A stretch of 64,000 bases of DNA from Streptomyces sp. CB01201 (GCF_002803085.1 NZ_NNBJ01000006.1:1-64000); one strand, 5' to 3'. Counted from the stretch's first letter, positions 17,344-25,860 are shown. Translations and numbers: made by a program. The notes: generated from the sequence alone by a model not told the origin.

Positions 17344-17375
17344 GGACCCCCTGCCCCGCCTCGGGGCGGGGGTCC
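17344..17375 (+). terminator. terminator of the CIS operon
   Basis: GGACCCCC-T-GCCCCG pairs with CGGGGC-GGGGGTCC around a CCT loop. The stem has 14 pairs and one bulged T. It begins 21 bases after the last CIS gene. Confidence 0.8.
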
Positions 17376-17387
17376 TGCGGGAACCGG

Positions 17388-17642
17388 TCACCCTCCCGGC
17401 ATCACGAACCCACGCGTGGCCCCGCTTCCGGCGCCGCGCCGGGAGGCGTGGACACCCTCTGCCGGCTTCATCAACTCCGACGCCGGAGCATCGGCCTCGA
17501 TGCGATCCCGAACCAGGGGATCAACGCAGTCGTACCCGCCCCACGGCCCCGTCGGGCCGTCCGGATCCACAGGCGCGACCACCGGGGGAAGCCCCAATCG
17601 CCTCAGCCTCGCGCCGACTTGCCGAGCCTCTTCCGCGTCCAC
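17388..17642 (-). CDS. small hypothetical protein, 84 aa
   Basis: The GTG at 17642 is preceded by GAGGTGGGAC and opens an 84-residue protein. The start DAEEARQVGARLRRLGLPP is a plausible helix, followed by VVAPVDPDGPTGPWGGYDCV. Small Streptomyces proteins with an N-terminal A-R-L helix and a 'DPDxPxGxW' loop exist, but I cannot attach a function. It sits alone between the CIS terminator and the aspS terminator, on the opposite strand to the CIS. The C-terminal ~25 residues are less protein-like. Confidence 0.5.
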   Translation of the reverse strand: MDAEEARQVGARLRRLGLPPVVAPVDPDGPTGPWGGYDCVDPLVRDRIEADAPASELMKPAEGVHASRRGAGSGATRGFVMPGG

Positions 17643-17829
17643 CGTCCCACCTCTTCGTCTTGCGTACGCACAGCCGAGCTACTCGCCGTCGCCGCCGTGC
17701 GTCGCACACCGACCGGGGTTGATCGGTCCGCGGCCCCGCACCCGGTCGGCCCCGGGGGGGGGAGTTGCCGCATCCCACATTCCACCCCACCGCCGGAGGC
17801 TTTCGGGAAGGGGCGGGGTGGGGAACAAA
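17643..17829. other. non-coding stretch between small ORF and aspS terminator
   Basis: I see no gene, repeat or recognisable site in these ~190 bases apart from a G-run near 17755. It probably contains the promoter of the small minus-strand gene. Confidence 0.4.
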
Positions 17830-17859
17830 CAACCCCCCGGGCCGAGGCCCAGGGGGTTG
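17830..17859 (-). terminator. terminator of aspS
   Basis: CAACCCCC pairs with GGGGGTTG, and inside it GGG pairs with CCC, with one mismatch and a short loop. It lies 31 bases beyond the aspS stop on the minus strand. Confidence 0.75.
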
Positions 17860-17889
17860 AAAGGGGGGGCAACTGCCCCTACAAGGCTG

Positions 17890-19659
17890 CTACTTGTCGG
17901 CGACCGGCTTGCGCAGCGCGATGTTCAGCTCGCGCAGGCGCGACTCGTCCAGCTCCGTCGGCGCACCCATCATCAGGTCCTGCGCGTTGCCGTTCAGCGG
18001 GAACGCGATGGTCTCCCGGATGTTCGGCTCGTCCGCGAGGAGCATCACGATGCGGTCGACACCGGGGGCGATGCCGCCGTGCGGCGGGGCGCCGAGGCGG
18101 AACGCGCGCAGCATGCCCGCGAACTCGTGCTCCACCGTCTCGCGGTCGTAGCCCGCGATCTCGAACGCCTTGAGCATCAGCTCGGGCTCGTGGTTGCGGA
18201 TCGCGCCGGAGGACAGCTCGATGCCGTTGCAGACGATGTCGTACTGCCAGGCCAGGATGTCGAGCGGGTCCTTCTCCTCCAGGTCGGCGAGGCCGCCCTG
18301 CGGCATGGAGAACGGGTTGTGCGAGAAGTCGATCTTGCCGGTCTCCTCGTCCTTCTCGTACATCGGGAAGTCGACGATCCAGCAGAACCGGAACACGCCC
18401 TCCTCGAAGTGCCCGGCCCGCTTCGCGGCCTCGACGCGCACGCCCGACATGATCTTGGAGACCTCGTCGAACTCGCCCGCGCCGAAGAACACCGCGTGCC
18501 CGGGGACCAGGCCGAGGCGCTCGGTGAGCACCTTGACGTTGTCGTCCGTGAGGAACTTGGCGATCGGCCCGGACAGCGAGCCGTCCTCGCCGACCCGCAC
18601 CCAGGCCAGGCCCTGCGCGCCGAGCGAGACGGCGTACTCGCCGAGCCCGTCGAAGAACTTCCGGGACTGCCCGGCCACGTCCGGCACCGGCAGGGCACGC
18701 ACGTGCTTGCCCGCGAACGCCTTGAACTCCGAGCCCTCGAACACGTCGGTGATGTCGGCGAGTTCGAGCTTGGCGCGCAGGTCCGGCTTGTCGTTGCCGT
18801 ACTTCAGCATCGACTCGCGGAACGGGATGCGCGGGAAGGGCGAGGTGACGTGGCGGCCACCGCCGAACTCCTCGAAGAGCTCGGTCATGAGCTTCTCGAT
18901 GGGCTGGAAGACGTCCTCCTGCTCGACGAAGCTCATCTCGACGTCGAGCTGGTAGAACTCGCCGGGCGAGCGGTCCGCGCGGGCGTCCTCGTCGCGGAAG
19001 CAGGGCGCGATCTGGAAGTACCGGTCGAAGCCGGAGATCATGAGCAGCTGCTTGAACTGCTGCGGGGCCTGCGGCAGGGCGTAGAACTTGCCCGGGTTCA
19101 GGCGGGAGGGGACCACGAAGTCGCGCGCGCCCTCGGGCGAGGTCGCCGTCAGGATCGGGGTGGCCATCTCGTTGAAGCCGAGCGCGACCATCTTCGAGCG
19201 GATCGCGGCGATCACGGCGCTGCGCAGCATGATGTTGCGGTGCATGCGCTCGCGGCGCAGGTCCAGGAAGCGGTACTCCAGGCGCCGCTCCTCGTTGACG
19301 CCGTCCTCGGCGTTGATCGTGAACGGCAGCGGGTTCGCGGTGCCGAGCACCTCGACCTCGCCGACCTCGATCTCGATCTCGCCGGTCGCCAGCTCGCCGT
19401 TCACGTTCTCGGTGCCGCGCGAGACGACCTTGCCGTCGACGCGGACGACGGTCTCCTTGGACAGCTTGTCCAGGGCCTCCGCGCCGGCCGTGCCGGGCCG
19501 GGCGACCAGCTGCGTGATGCCGTAGTGGTCCCGCAGGTCGATGAAGAGAATGCCGCCCAGGTCTCGGCGATTGTGCAGCCAGCCGCTCAGCCGGACGTCG
19601 CTGCCGACGTCGGAGGCGCGGAGCTCGCCGCAGGTGTGGGACCGGTAGCGGTGCATCAT
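17890..19659 (-). CDS. aspS: aspartyl-tRNA synthetase
   Basis: The 589-residue class II synthetase charges tRNA(Asp) with aspartate in the cytoplasm. The N-terminal OB anticodon-binding domain runs over residues ~1-110 ([38 protein letters not shown]). Class II motif 2 is seen in [13 protein letters not shown] and motif 3 in [14 protein letters not shown] near residue 545. The ~100-residue bacterial insertion lies between them. Two ATGs are adjacent (19659 and 19656); the first is used here. Length is normal for bacterial AspRS. It stands alone with its own terminator, and a divergent regulator-type gene begins 176 bases upstream. Confidence 0.97.
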   Translation of the reverse strand: MMHRYRSHTCGELRASDVGSDVRLSGWLHNRRDLGGILFIDLRDHYGITQLVARPGTAGAEALDKLSKETVVRVDGKVVSRGTENVNGELATGEIEIEVGEVEVLGTANPLPFTINAEDGVNEERRLEYRFLDLRRERMHRNIMLRSAVIAAIRSKMVALGFNEMATPILTATSPEGARDFVVPSRLNPGKFYALPQAPQQFKQLLMISGFDRYFQIAPCFRDEDARADRSPGEFYQLDVEMSFVEQEDVFQPIEKLMTELFEEFGGGRHVTSPFPRIPFRESMLKYGNDKPDLRAKLELADITDVFEGSEFKAFAGKHVRALPVPDVAGQSRKFFDGLGEYAVSLGAQGLAWVRVGEDGSLSGPIAKFLTDDNVKVLTERLGLVPGHAVFFGAGEFDEVSKIMSGVRVEAAKRAGHFEEGVFRFCWIVDFPMYEKDEETGKIDFSHNPFSMPQGGLADLEEKDPLDILAWQYDIVCNGIELSSGAIRNHEPELMLKAFEIAGYDRETVEHEFAGMLRAFRLGAPPHGGIAPGVDRIVMLLADEPNIRETIAFPLNGNAQDLMMGAPTELDESRLRELNIALRKPVADK

Positions 19660-19835
19660 TCATCCAATTCTTCGCGCGACGGCGCGACTCTTCGCGAGAT
19701 TCTTCGCGAGACAGGCGGGAATCAACCAGTCCAGGTTACCGCCCGGTGCGCGGCCCCCTCGCGGGTCCGGTCCCCGCCCCGCTCACGACCCGCTCTCGGT
19801 GGCGGTGCGTCCCCGGATCTTCTTAAATAGGGGCA

Positions 19836-22094
19836 ATGCGCACAGAGGACGTCCTGGCCGCGATCGCGACCGGCCTGTGGCGCTGGGACAACGGATCCGG
19901 GACGGTCACCCTCGACGCGGAGGCCGCCCGGCTCCTCGGGCTGCCCGCCAAGCCCGCCACCCTGACGGAGTCCGCCGTACGCTCCCGGTTCCACCCCGTC
20001 GACTGGAACGAGGTCGACGGCATCGTGAACCTCGCCGTCGCCGAGGGCACCCTCGCCGAGGTCCGGCTGCGGATCATGGACGAGCACGGACACGTCCTGC
20101 GCACCGTGCGCAGCCGTTCCAAGCCCATCATCAGGGGCGGGGACTACCTGCTGATCGGCACCATCCAGGAAGTCGCCGAGCCCCAGCCCGGCACCACCGC
20201 CGCCCATCCCTCGATCACCGGCGACTGGCGGCGCTCGCGCGAGGCCTTCCTGCTCGACGCGGGCCGCGCGCTCGCCGAGGCCCGCTCCACCTCCGAGGTG
20301 CTCCGGGTCGCCGCCTCCCTGTCCATGCCGGGGTTCTCGCCGGACGGCCTCGCGGTGTTCGGGGTGGCCGGCGAGCGGCTGACGATCATCGGGCACCACG
20401 GGCACAACCCCGGGGACGACGGCCCGTTCACGGACATGGCGCTCGACACCGACTATCCGGCCGCCGACGTCGTGCGCAACGGGCGGGCGATCTACCTGCC
20501 GACCCCGCAGGAGTACCGGCGCCGCTTCCCCGCCACCTGGCCGCTGGCCCAGCGCTTCGACCGCCACTCGTGGGCGTTCGTGCCGCTGATCGTCGCCGGG
20601 CGCACGATCGGCGCGTGGATGGCCGCGTTCAAGCACCCCGTCGCCTTCACCCCCGACGAGCGCTCGGTCCTCACCACGGTGGCCCGCATGCTGGCGCAGG
20701 CGCTGGCCAGGGCGGGCGAGGCGGAGAGCGAACGCGAACTGTCGCTCGGCCTCCAGCGCGCGATGATGCCGACGCTGGGCCCCGAGATCCCCGGCATGAC
20801 GGTCGCCGCCCGCTATGTGCCGACCGGCGGCGGCCTCCAGGTCGGCGGCGACTGGTACGACATGATCCCGCTGCCCGGCGGCGGCTCCCGCACGGACGGC
20901 GACGGCGGCAGGTTCGCCCTGGTCATCGGTGACGTACAGGGCCATGACGTACGGGCGGCCGGCCTGATGGGCCAGCTGCGGATCGCGCTGCGGGCGTACG
21001 CGAGCGAGGGCCACAGCCCCGACGCGGTCCTCTCGCGCGCCTCCCGCTTCCTGTACGGGATCACCGAGTCGTACGGGGTGCCCGACCCGTACGGCGACGG
21101 GTACGAGGACTACGCGCCGCGCTTCGCGACCTGCCTGTACATCGAGGTCGACCCGGCCACCGGCACGCTCGACATCGCCCGGGCCGGCCACCCCGACCCG
21201 GTGATCCGCACCGCCGACGGCACCGCCCTGATCCGCTCCACGGCGGGCGGCCTGCCGCTCGGCATCGAGGCGGACTCCGACTACCCGACGACCCGGCTGG
21301 TCCTCGACCCGGCCGAGACGATCATGATCTGCACGGACGGTCTGATCGAGACCGGCGGCCACGACATGGCCAGCGGCTGGACGCGGCTGCGCCCGGTCCT
21401 GGAGAAGCACACCGGGGACAGCCTGGAGCAGCTGGCCGACGAACTGGTCCAGGCCGTGCACGGCCCCTCCTCGCACCACACCACGGGCCCGCTGGTGGAC
21501 CGCCGCGAGGACGACATCGCGCTGCTGCTCCTGCGCCGCAACGCCGTCACCGGCCGGGCCGGTCCCGCCTCGCCCGCCCCGGTCCGCCGCACCGCCCTGA
21601 CCGTCGCGCAGGCCGAACCGGAACAGATCGCGGGCGCCCGCCGCCAGCTGCGCGAGCTGCTGCACGACTGGGCGGACGACGAGCAGGTCGACTCGGCGGT
21701 CCTGATGATCTCCGAGATGATCACCAACGTCCTGGTCCACACCGACGGCGACGCCCTCCTGGTGGCCGAGGCGAGGGGCCCCCTCGGCACCCGCCGCCTG
21801 CGCGTGGAGGTCGCCGACGCCAGCGACGAACTCCCCCACCGCCGCCGCCCCGGCGAAATGGCCTCCAGCGGGCGGGGCCTGATCCTGATGGAGATGCTGG
21901 CGGACGCGTGGGGTGTGGACCCCCGGGGCGACGGCAAGTCGATCTGGTTCGAGCTCTACGAGACGGGGGCGGAGGGTTCGCTGCCGTCGGCCCCGGAACC
22001 GGCGGCGGCCGAGCCGACGGGGCCGACGGGGCCGACGGGGCCGACGGGGCCGACGGGGCCGACGGGGCCGACGGGGCCGACGGAGGGACCTTAG
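19836..22094 (+). CDS. PAS-GAF-SpoIIE phosphatase with C-terminal anti-sigma-type kinase domain and PTG repeats
   Basis: The 752-residue protein has four parts: a PAS-like sensor (residues ~1-115, GLWRWDNGSGTVTLDAEAAR), a GAF domain (~140-300), a PP2C/SpoIIE phosphatase (~310-575, with GDWYDMIPLPGG near 337 and IGDVQGHDVRAAGLMGQLR) and an HATPase_c_2 domain (~590-705, ISEMITNVLVHT). Such proteins control alternative sigma factors: the phosphatase dephosphorylates an anti-sigma antagonist and the ATPase part resembles the opposing anti-sigma kinase. Both activities in one chain are common in Streptomyces. The tail is a PTG repeat encoded by a 9-bp tandem repeat. No sigma or antagonist gene is adjacent, so the partner is unknown. 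Confidence 0.9.
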   Translation: MRTEDVLAAIATGLWRWDNGSGTVTLDAEAARLLGLPAKPATLTESAVRSRFHPVDWNEVDGIVNLAVAEGTLAEVRLRIMDEHGHVLRTVRSRSKPIIRGGDYLLIGTIQEVAEPQPGTTAAHPSITGDWRRSREAFLLDAGRALAEARSTSEVLRVAASLSMPGFSPDGLAVFGVAGERLTIIGHHGHNPGDDGPFTDMALDTDYPAADVVRNGRAIYLPTPQEYRRRFPATWPLAQRFDRHSWAFVPLIVAGRTIGAWMAAFKHPVAFTPDERSVLTTVARMLAQALARAGEAESERELSLGLQRAMMPTLGPEIPGMTVAARYVPTGGGLQVGGDWYDMIPLPGGGSRTDGDGGRFALVIGDVQGHDVRAAGLMGQLRIALRAYASEGHSPDAVLSRASRFLYGITESYGVPDPYGDGYEDYAPRFATCLYIEVDPATGTLDIARAGHPDPVIRTADGTALIRSTAGGLPLGIEADSDYPTTRLVLDPAETIMICTDGLIETGGHDMASGWTRLRPVLEKHTGDSLEQLADELVQAVHGPSSHHTTGPLVDRREDDIALLLLRRNAVTGRAGPASPAPVRRTALTVAQAEPEQIAGARRQLRELLHDWADDEQVDSAVLMISEMITNVLVHTDGDALLVAEARGPLGTRRLRVEVADASDELPHRRRPGEMASSGRGLILMEMLADAWGVDPRGDGKSIWFELYETGAEGSLPSAPEPAAAEPTGPTGPTGPTGPTGPTGPTGPTEGP
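22014..22085 (+). repeat. 9-bp tandem repeat (CCGACGGGG) encoding PTG
   Basis: About eight head-to-tail copies of CCGACGGGG encode a PTG tripeptide repeat at the C-terminus of the SpoIIE-type protein. Copies are identical except for the last (GAG for GGG), which implies recent slippage and a variable copy number. Confidence 0.9.
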
Positions 22095-22163
22095 GGCGGA
22101 TTGAGCGACGGGCCGGCGGGCCGTCCGGCGCGATGAGCGACCGGACGACATCGCGTCACCCGC

Positions 22164-22673
22164 TCACCCGTTGTACGTCTCGAACCTGACCACCGCGCGC
22201 TCGTCGTCCTCCCAGCGAACCTTGATGTCCACGAAGTCGATCCGGCCCTGCGAAGGCGGGACGATCGTCCAGTGGAGCTGATCGCCCCCGCGCGCCTGGA
22301 CACTCGTACCGCGAAGGCTCACGAACCAGTCGTGGACGTCACGCCGGGGCATGCGGAACTCCCCGGACCAGCCACTCTCGAAGACGTTGCTGACGATCTC
22401 CGTGCAGCCGCCCCCGTCCGCGCCGGACGGGAGTTCCCAGCCGATGCTCTTCATCGCCGCCGCGCAGGCGGCCGGGCGCTCCTCGAACGTGGGGGGCTGG
22501 ATGAACGCGTGGACGAACAGGACCCCCCGGACCAGCATCGCGGCGGCCAGGAGCAGGACCACGCCGATCAGCCCCTTCGCCCACCGGGTCATGGGCCGCT
22601 GCGGCGGCGGCTCTTGCCAGACCCCTCGTACCGGTCCCCCCGGATGCCGCGCCCTGTTCGCCATGCCCCCCAC
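22164..22673 (-). CDS. membrane-anchored hypothetical protein
   Basis: This 169-residue protein has a short basic, Pro-rich N-terminus and one membrane helix at ~33-53 (GLIGVVLLLAAAMLVRGVLF). About 115 residues outside the membrane follow, with two Cys (residues ~70 and ~89) that could form a disulfide. The outer part (FESGWSGEFRMPRRDVHDWF, QGRIDFVDIKVRWEDDERAV) looks folded, but I do not recognise a family. The GTG at 22673 has GGGAGG at good distance; an ATG at 22664 would be too far. It converges with the SpoIIE-type gene and lies downstream of the AI-2E-family gene on the same strand. Confidence 0.7.
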   Translation of the reverse strand: MGGMANRARHPGGPVRGVWQEPPPQRPMTRWAKGLIGVVLLLAAAMLVRGVLFVHAFIQPPTFEERPAACAAAMKSIGWELPSGADGGGCTEIVSNVFESGWSGEFRMPRRDVHDWFVSLRGTSVQARGGDQLHWTIVPPSQGRIDFVDIKVRWEDDERAVVRFETYNG

Positions 22674-22690
22674 GGATCCCCTCCCGAAAT

Positions 22691-22704
22691 TTGAATGTGT
22701 TCAA
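22691..22704. promoter_or_regulatory. TTGAA-N4-TTCAA palindrome
   Basis: TTGAATGTGTTCAA is a perfect 5-bp inverted repeat in an AT-rich island, 18 bases upstream of the GTG of the membrane protein at 22673. It resembles an operator for a MarR- or TetR-type repressor. No regulator gene is adjacent. Confidence 0.4.
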
Positions 22705-22780
22705 GATCTTTGCACAGGGAGGCCGCGCGGGGCCGGACATCTCGCGGCAAGGGCCCTCGCGCTCCGGGCCGAGCGCCTGC

Positions 22781-23857
22781 CTACTCCGCTACGGGGCCGG
22801 AACCGCCCGGGCCTTCGGCACACCGCTCGCGCAGCTCCCCCACCACGGCGAACCCGGCCGCCGCGACCGGGACGGACAGGAGCATCCCGACCAGGCCCGC
22901 CACGCTCGCGCCCGCCGTCAGCGCGATCATGATCATCGCGGGGTGCATCTGGACGGTCCGGCTCTGGATGACGGGCTGGAGGATGTGCCCTTCGAGCTGC
23001 TGCACGGCGAGCACGATCCCCAGCGTCCACAGCGCGGTGCCGAACCCGCGGTCGGCGAGCGCGACCAGCACGGCGACGGCGCCGGACACGAAGGCGCCCA
23101 GGTAGGGGATGTACGCCCCGATGAAGACCAGCGCGCCGAGGCCGAGGGCGCCGGGGACGCGCAGGATCAGCAGGCCGACGGTGATGCAGACGGCGTCGAT
23201 GAACGCGATGAACGTGGTGCCCCGCATGAACCCCTCGACCGCCTCGAAGGCCCGGCGCGCCATGGCTTCGACGACGTCCCCCGCGCCGCGCGGGGCCAGG
23301 CTGTGGGCGAGGCCCACGGCCCGGTCGGAGTCCTTGAGGAAGAAGAAGGTCAGCAGCAGGGCCAGCACGCTGGTGGCGAGCAGCGAGCCGAGCAGGCTCA
23401 GCCCTTCGAGCACCCCGCTGGCCGCGCCCGCGCCGAACTTGGCCAGCAACTGCTTGGCGTTGTCGGCGAGGTTGGTGACGCCGTCCCCGCCGGCCACCCC
23501 GAAGTGGTCGGCGACCCACTGTCCGGCCTGCTTGAGCGAGGCGACGATCTGGTCCCCGGTGTCGAGCAGCGCGGTGACGACGACGTACCCGGCGCCCCCG
23601 ACCACCGCGACGAGCGCGACGCAGGTCAGCGCGGCGGCGATGGACCGCTTCACCCCGATCCGGATCAGCCACCGGTGCACGGGTCCGAGCAGCGCGGTGC
23701 CGAGCAGGGCGAGCAGGACGGGGGTGACGGCGGTCTTGAAGATGATGCACAGCCATACGGCGACGGCGACAACGCCGGCGACGAGCAGCACGACGACGCA
23801 CCAGGCGGCGGTGCGCCGGGCGGCTTCGGGCAGCAGCTGCGGCCGGGGCGTCTCCAT
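22781..23857 (-). CDS. AI-2E family transporter (PerM-like)
   Basis: The 358-residue membrane protein has about eight hydrophobic segments. They include AAWCVVVLLVAGVVAVAVWL, VTPVLLALLGTALLGPVHRW, AALTCVALVAVVGGAGYVVV, LLGSLLATSVLALLLTFFFL and a C-terminal pair. The conserved motif FLKDSDRAVG and the late GAYIPYLGAFVSG loop are family markers. Relatives include the autoinducer-2 exporter TqsA and Na+/H+-type antiporters; the substrate cannot be told from sequence. It is the upstream gene on the minus strand, 107 bases before the membrane protein at 22673, and is divergent from the gene at 23998. Confidence 0.9.
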   Translation of the reverse strand: METPRPQLLPEAARRTAAWCVVVLLVAGVVAVAVWLCIIFKTAVTPVLLALLGTALLGPVHRWLIRIGVKRSIAAALTCVALVAVVGGAGYVVVTALLDTGDQIVASLKQAGQWVADHFGVAGGDGVTNLADNAKQLLAKFGAGAASGVLEGLSLLGSLLATSVLALLLTFFFLKDSDRAVGLAHSLAPRGAGDVVEAMARRAFEAVEGFMRGTTFIAFIDAVCITVGLLILRVPGALGLGALVFIGAYIPYLGAFVSGAVAVLVALADRGFGTALWTLGIVLAVQQLEGHILQPVIQSRTVQMHPAMIMIALTAGASVAGLVGMLLSVPVAAAGFAVVGELRERCAEGPGGSGPVAE

Positions 23858-23997
23858 CCCGCCAGCGGATCATGGTCCCGGCCCGCGCCGCCTCCGGGAC
23901 GGTCCACCTGAGTGACGCCCCATCAGGGCGGCTTCGGGCATCGGCGGCTGACGACGAAGAGGCGCCGCCGGGAACGCACGTACGGAATCCTGAGGGC

Positions 23998-24417
23998 ATG
24001 GCACAGGCCCCCGACCCCCAGGACCGGCCGCACAGGGCCGGGTGCGCGGCCCTGACCTTGTCGGTCGCGGCCGTCGGCCTCCTCGCCCTCGGCGCCGCAC
24101 TGGTCCTGGCCGTCTCCGCCTTCCCCGACCGAACCGACACCCCGCCCGAAGAGCTGCTCGCCAAGAAGGCCGGCCTCACCGCGTACCGGCTGAACCAGGC
24201 GGCGCGGGACGGAAGCCTCACCGACCAGGAGATCGCCTGGGCGGCTGATGGCCCCTGGATCGTGCAACGCGAACCCCGGGCCATCCGCATCGTCGCCCGT
24301 TACACTCCGGGCCCCGCCTGCTACGAATACGTGCTGGTACAGCCGATGGAAGCCCCAACCTCCTTACAGTTCGCTCGACTTGAGCAGTGCCCCCTCTTTC
24401 CCGAGCGGGTGCTGTGA
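23998..24417 (+). CDS. membrane-anchored hypothetical protein with a TTA codon
   Basis: The ATG at 23998 gives a 139-residue protein with a membrane helix at ~19-42 (LTLSVAAVGLLALGAALVLA) and an extracytoplasmic remainder. A Cys at ~106 (GPACYEYV) could pair with the one near the C-terminus (EQCPLFPERVL). I do not recognise a family. Codon 123, at 24364-24366, is TTA, so translation may need the bldA tRNA that is active late in development. The first ~42 codons of the longer open frame upstream are not protein-like, so this start is preferred. Confidence 0.65.
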   Translation: MAQAPDPQDRPHRAGCAALTLSVAAVGLLALGAALVLAVSAFPDRTDTPPEELLAKKAGLTAYRLNQAARDGSLTDQEIAWAADGPWIVQREPRAIRIVARYTPGPACYEYVLVQPMEAPTSLQFARLEQCPLFPERVL

Positions 24418-24469
24418 ACGCCCTTGCCCGGACGCCGCTCCTTTTCAGCTTGCGGACCGTGTCCGCTTC

Positions 24470-24491
24470 TCGCGCAGTTCCCCGCGCCCCT
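24470..24491 (-). repeat. dispersed Streptomyces intergenic repeat (GCGCGGGGAACTGCGCGA type)
   Basis: On the minus strand this reads as the same AGGGGCGCGGGGAACTGCG-type sequence that occurs three times at 37853-37990. Such units are common between Streptomyces genes; function unknown. Confidence 0.7.
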
Positions 24492-24608
24492 GAGGGCCTC
24501 GATGCTGGCCGGCCCCCTTCGGGCACTTCAGCCCGTGCGGCGTTTGAGGACGAGCGCCGTTCAGGCGCGATAGCGATACGGGGTCAGGGCGGAGCCCCGA
24601 ACGGGGGT

Positions 24609-24678
24609 GCAGGGGGCGCAGCCCCCTGCGGGGGTTCGAGGGGCGCAGCCCCTTGCGGGGGTCTGGGGCGCAGCCCCA
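24609..24678. repeat. three consecutive GGGGCGCAGCCCC hairpins
   Basis: Perfect hairpins lie at 24609-24629 (GCAGGGGGC/GCCCCCTGC), 24639-24653 (AGGGGC/GCCCCT) and 24664-24678 (TGGGGC/GCCCCA), each around a GCA loop. They fill the 345-base gap between a plus-strand gene and the convergent pirin gene, where no gene is seen. They probably act as a bidirectional terminator region. Confidence 0.7.
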
Positions 24679-24762
24679 GGGGCTGAACCCTTCAACCCCT
24701 TGCACGGGCGGGCCGGTGGGCAAACCCCCCGGGGCCGGAGCGGAGCCCCGAGGGACCCCGGG

Positions 24763-25719
24763 TTACATGCCGTGGACCGCCGGGATCGAGCCGAGGCGGC
24801 CCTTCTGGAAGTCCTCGAAGGCCTGCTCAAGCTCCGCCCGCGTGTTCATGACGAACGGCCCGTAGTGCGCCATCGGCTCACGGATGGGCTGCCCGCCGAG
24901 CAGCACGACCTCCAGGTCCGGCGCGTTGGAGTCCTGCTTCTCGTCCGCGCGGACGGTCAGCGAACCGCCCTCGCCGAACACTGCGGTCTGCCCCATGTGC
25001 ACGGGCCGCCGCTCCGCACCGACAGAGCCGCGCCCGGCCAGCACGTACGCGAGGCCGTTGAAGTCCTCGCGCCACGGCAGCGTGACGGACGCGCCCGGCC
25101 GCAGCGTGGCGTGCACCATCGTGATCGGGGTGTGCGTGATCCCCGGCCCGTCGTGCCCGTCGAGCGAGCCCGCGATGACCCGCATCAGCGCGCCACCGTC
25201 CGGCGAGGTGAGCAGCTGAACGGAACCGCTGCGGATGTCCTGGTAGCGCGGGGCCATCATCTTGTCCCGGGCCGGCAGGTTCACCCAGAGCTGGAGCCCG
25301 TGGAAGAGCCCGCCCGACATGACGAGCTGCTCCGGCGGCGCCTCGATGTGGAGCAGACCGGCACCGGCCGTCATCCACTGGGTGTCACCGTTGGTGATCG
25401 TGCCGCCACCGCCGTTGGAGTCCTGGTGGTCGAAGATCCCGTCGATGATGTACGTGACGGTCTCGAAGCCGCGGTGCGGGTGCCACGGGGTGCCCTTGGG
25501 CTCGCCCGGCGCGTACTCCACCTCGCCCATCTGGTCCATCATGATGAACGGGTCGAGGTACTTGTAGTTGATCCCGGCGAACGCGCGGCGCACCGGGAAC
25601 CCCTCGCCCTCGAACCCCTGCGGAGCAGTGGTCACGGCAAGGACGGGACGGGCCGCGACACCCTCCGGCGCGGCTACGCGCGGCAGGGTCAACGGGTTTT
25701 CGACGGTCACAGCAGGCAT
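24763..25719 (-). CDS. pirin family protein
   Basis: The 318-residue bicupin protein has the pirin signature in its N-terminal cupin. HPHRGFETVTYIIDGIFDHQD, GDTQWMTAGAGLLHIEAPPE and LWVNLPARDKMMAPRYQDI supply His and Glu ligands for one iron or similar metal. Bacterial pirins include quercetin dioxygenases and regulators of central metabolism; which applies here is unclear. The ATG at 25719 is preceded by AAGGAGGG; a longer frame runs to 25839 but would cross the operator-like palindrome at 25751-25765. Transcription is leftwards into the hairpin cluster at 24609-24678. Confidence 0.93.
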   Translation of the reverse strand: MPAVTVENPLTLPRVAAPEGVAARPVLAVTTAPQGFEGEGFPVRRAFAGINYKYLDPFIMMDQMGEVEYAPGEPKGTPWHPHRGFETVTYIIDGIFDHQDSNGGGGTITNGDTQWMTAGAGLLHIEAPPEQLVMSGGLFHGLQLWVNLPARDKMMAPRYQDIRSGSVQLLTSPDGGALMRVIAGSLDGHDGPGITHTPITMVHATLRPGASVTLPWREDFNGLAYVLAGRGSVGAERRPVHMGQTAVFGEGGSLTVRADEKQDSNAPDLEVVLLGGQPIREPMAHYGPFVMNTRAELEQAFEDFQKGRLGSIPAVHGM

Positions 25720-25750
25720 GGGACGGCCCTCCTTGCGGGGATGCTCTACG

Positions 25751-25765
25751 TTCAAAGTAGTTGAA
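25751..25765. promoter_or_regulatory. TTCAA-N5-TTGAA palindrome in the pirin promoter
   Basis: TTCAAAGTAGTTGAA is a perfect inverted repeat 32 bases upstream of the pirin start, in an AT-rich patch. Pirin genes in actinobacteria often carry such sites for MarR-type redox regulators. The regulator is not encoded nearby. Confidence 0.5.
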
Positions 25766-25827
25766 TGGTGAACAGCTTGCAAGGCGTGCCCATTCCCGAC
25801 CCCTTCCGGCCCCGCCCCGGACACGCC

Positions 25828-25860
25828 TCGGGCCCGCACCCCCGAGGGGTACGGGCCCGA
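25828..25860 (-). terminator. terminator of the SseB-domain gene
   Basis: TCGGGCCCG pairs with CGGGCCCGA, and ACCC with GGGT inside it, with one mismatch. It lies 25 bases past the stop of the minus-strand gene at 25885. Confidence 0.75.

Noticed and set aside
17879..19663. 594-codon minus-strand frame overlapping aspS
   Set aside because: AspRS motifs 2 and 3 and the OB domain are in the 17890-19659 frame.
24420..24762. Insertion-sequence remnant
   Set aside because: Only short GC hairpins and one dispersed repeat are present; no transposase fragment or terminal repeats.
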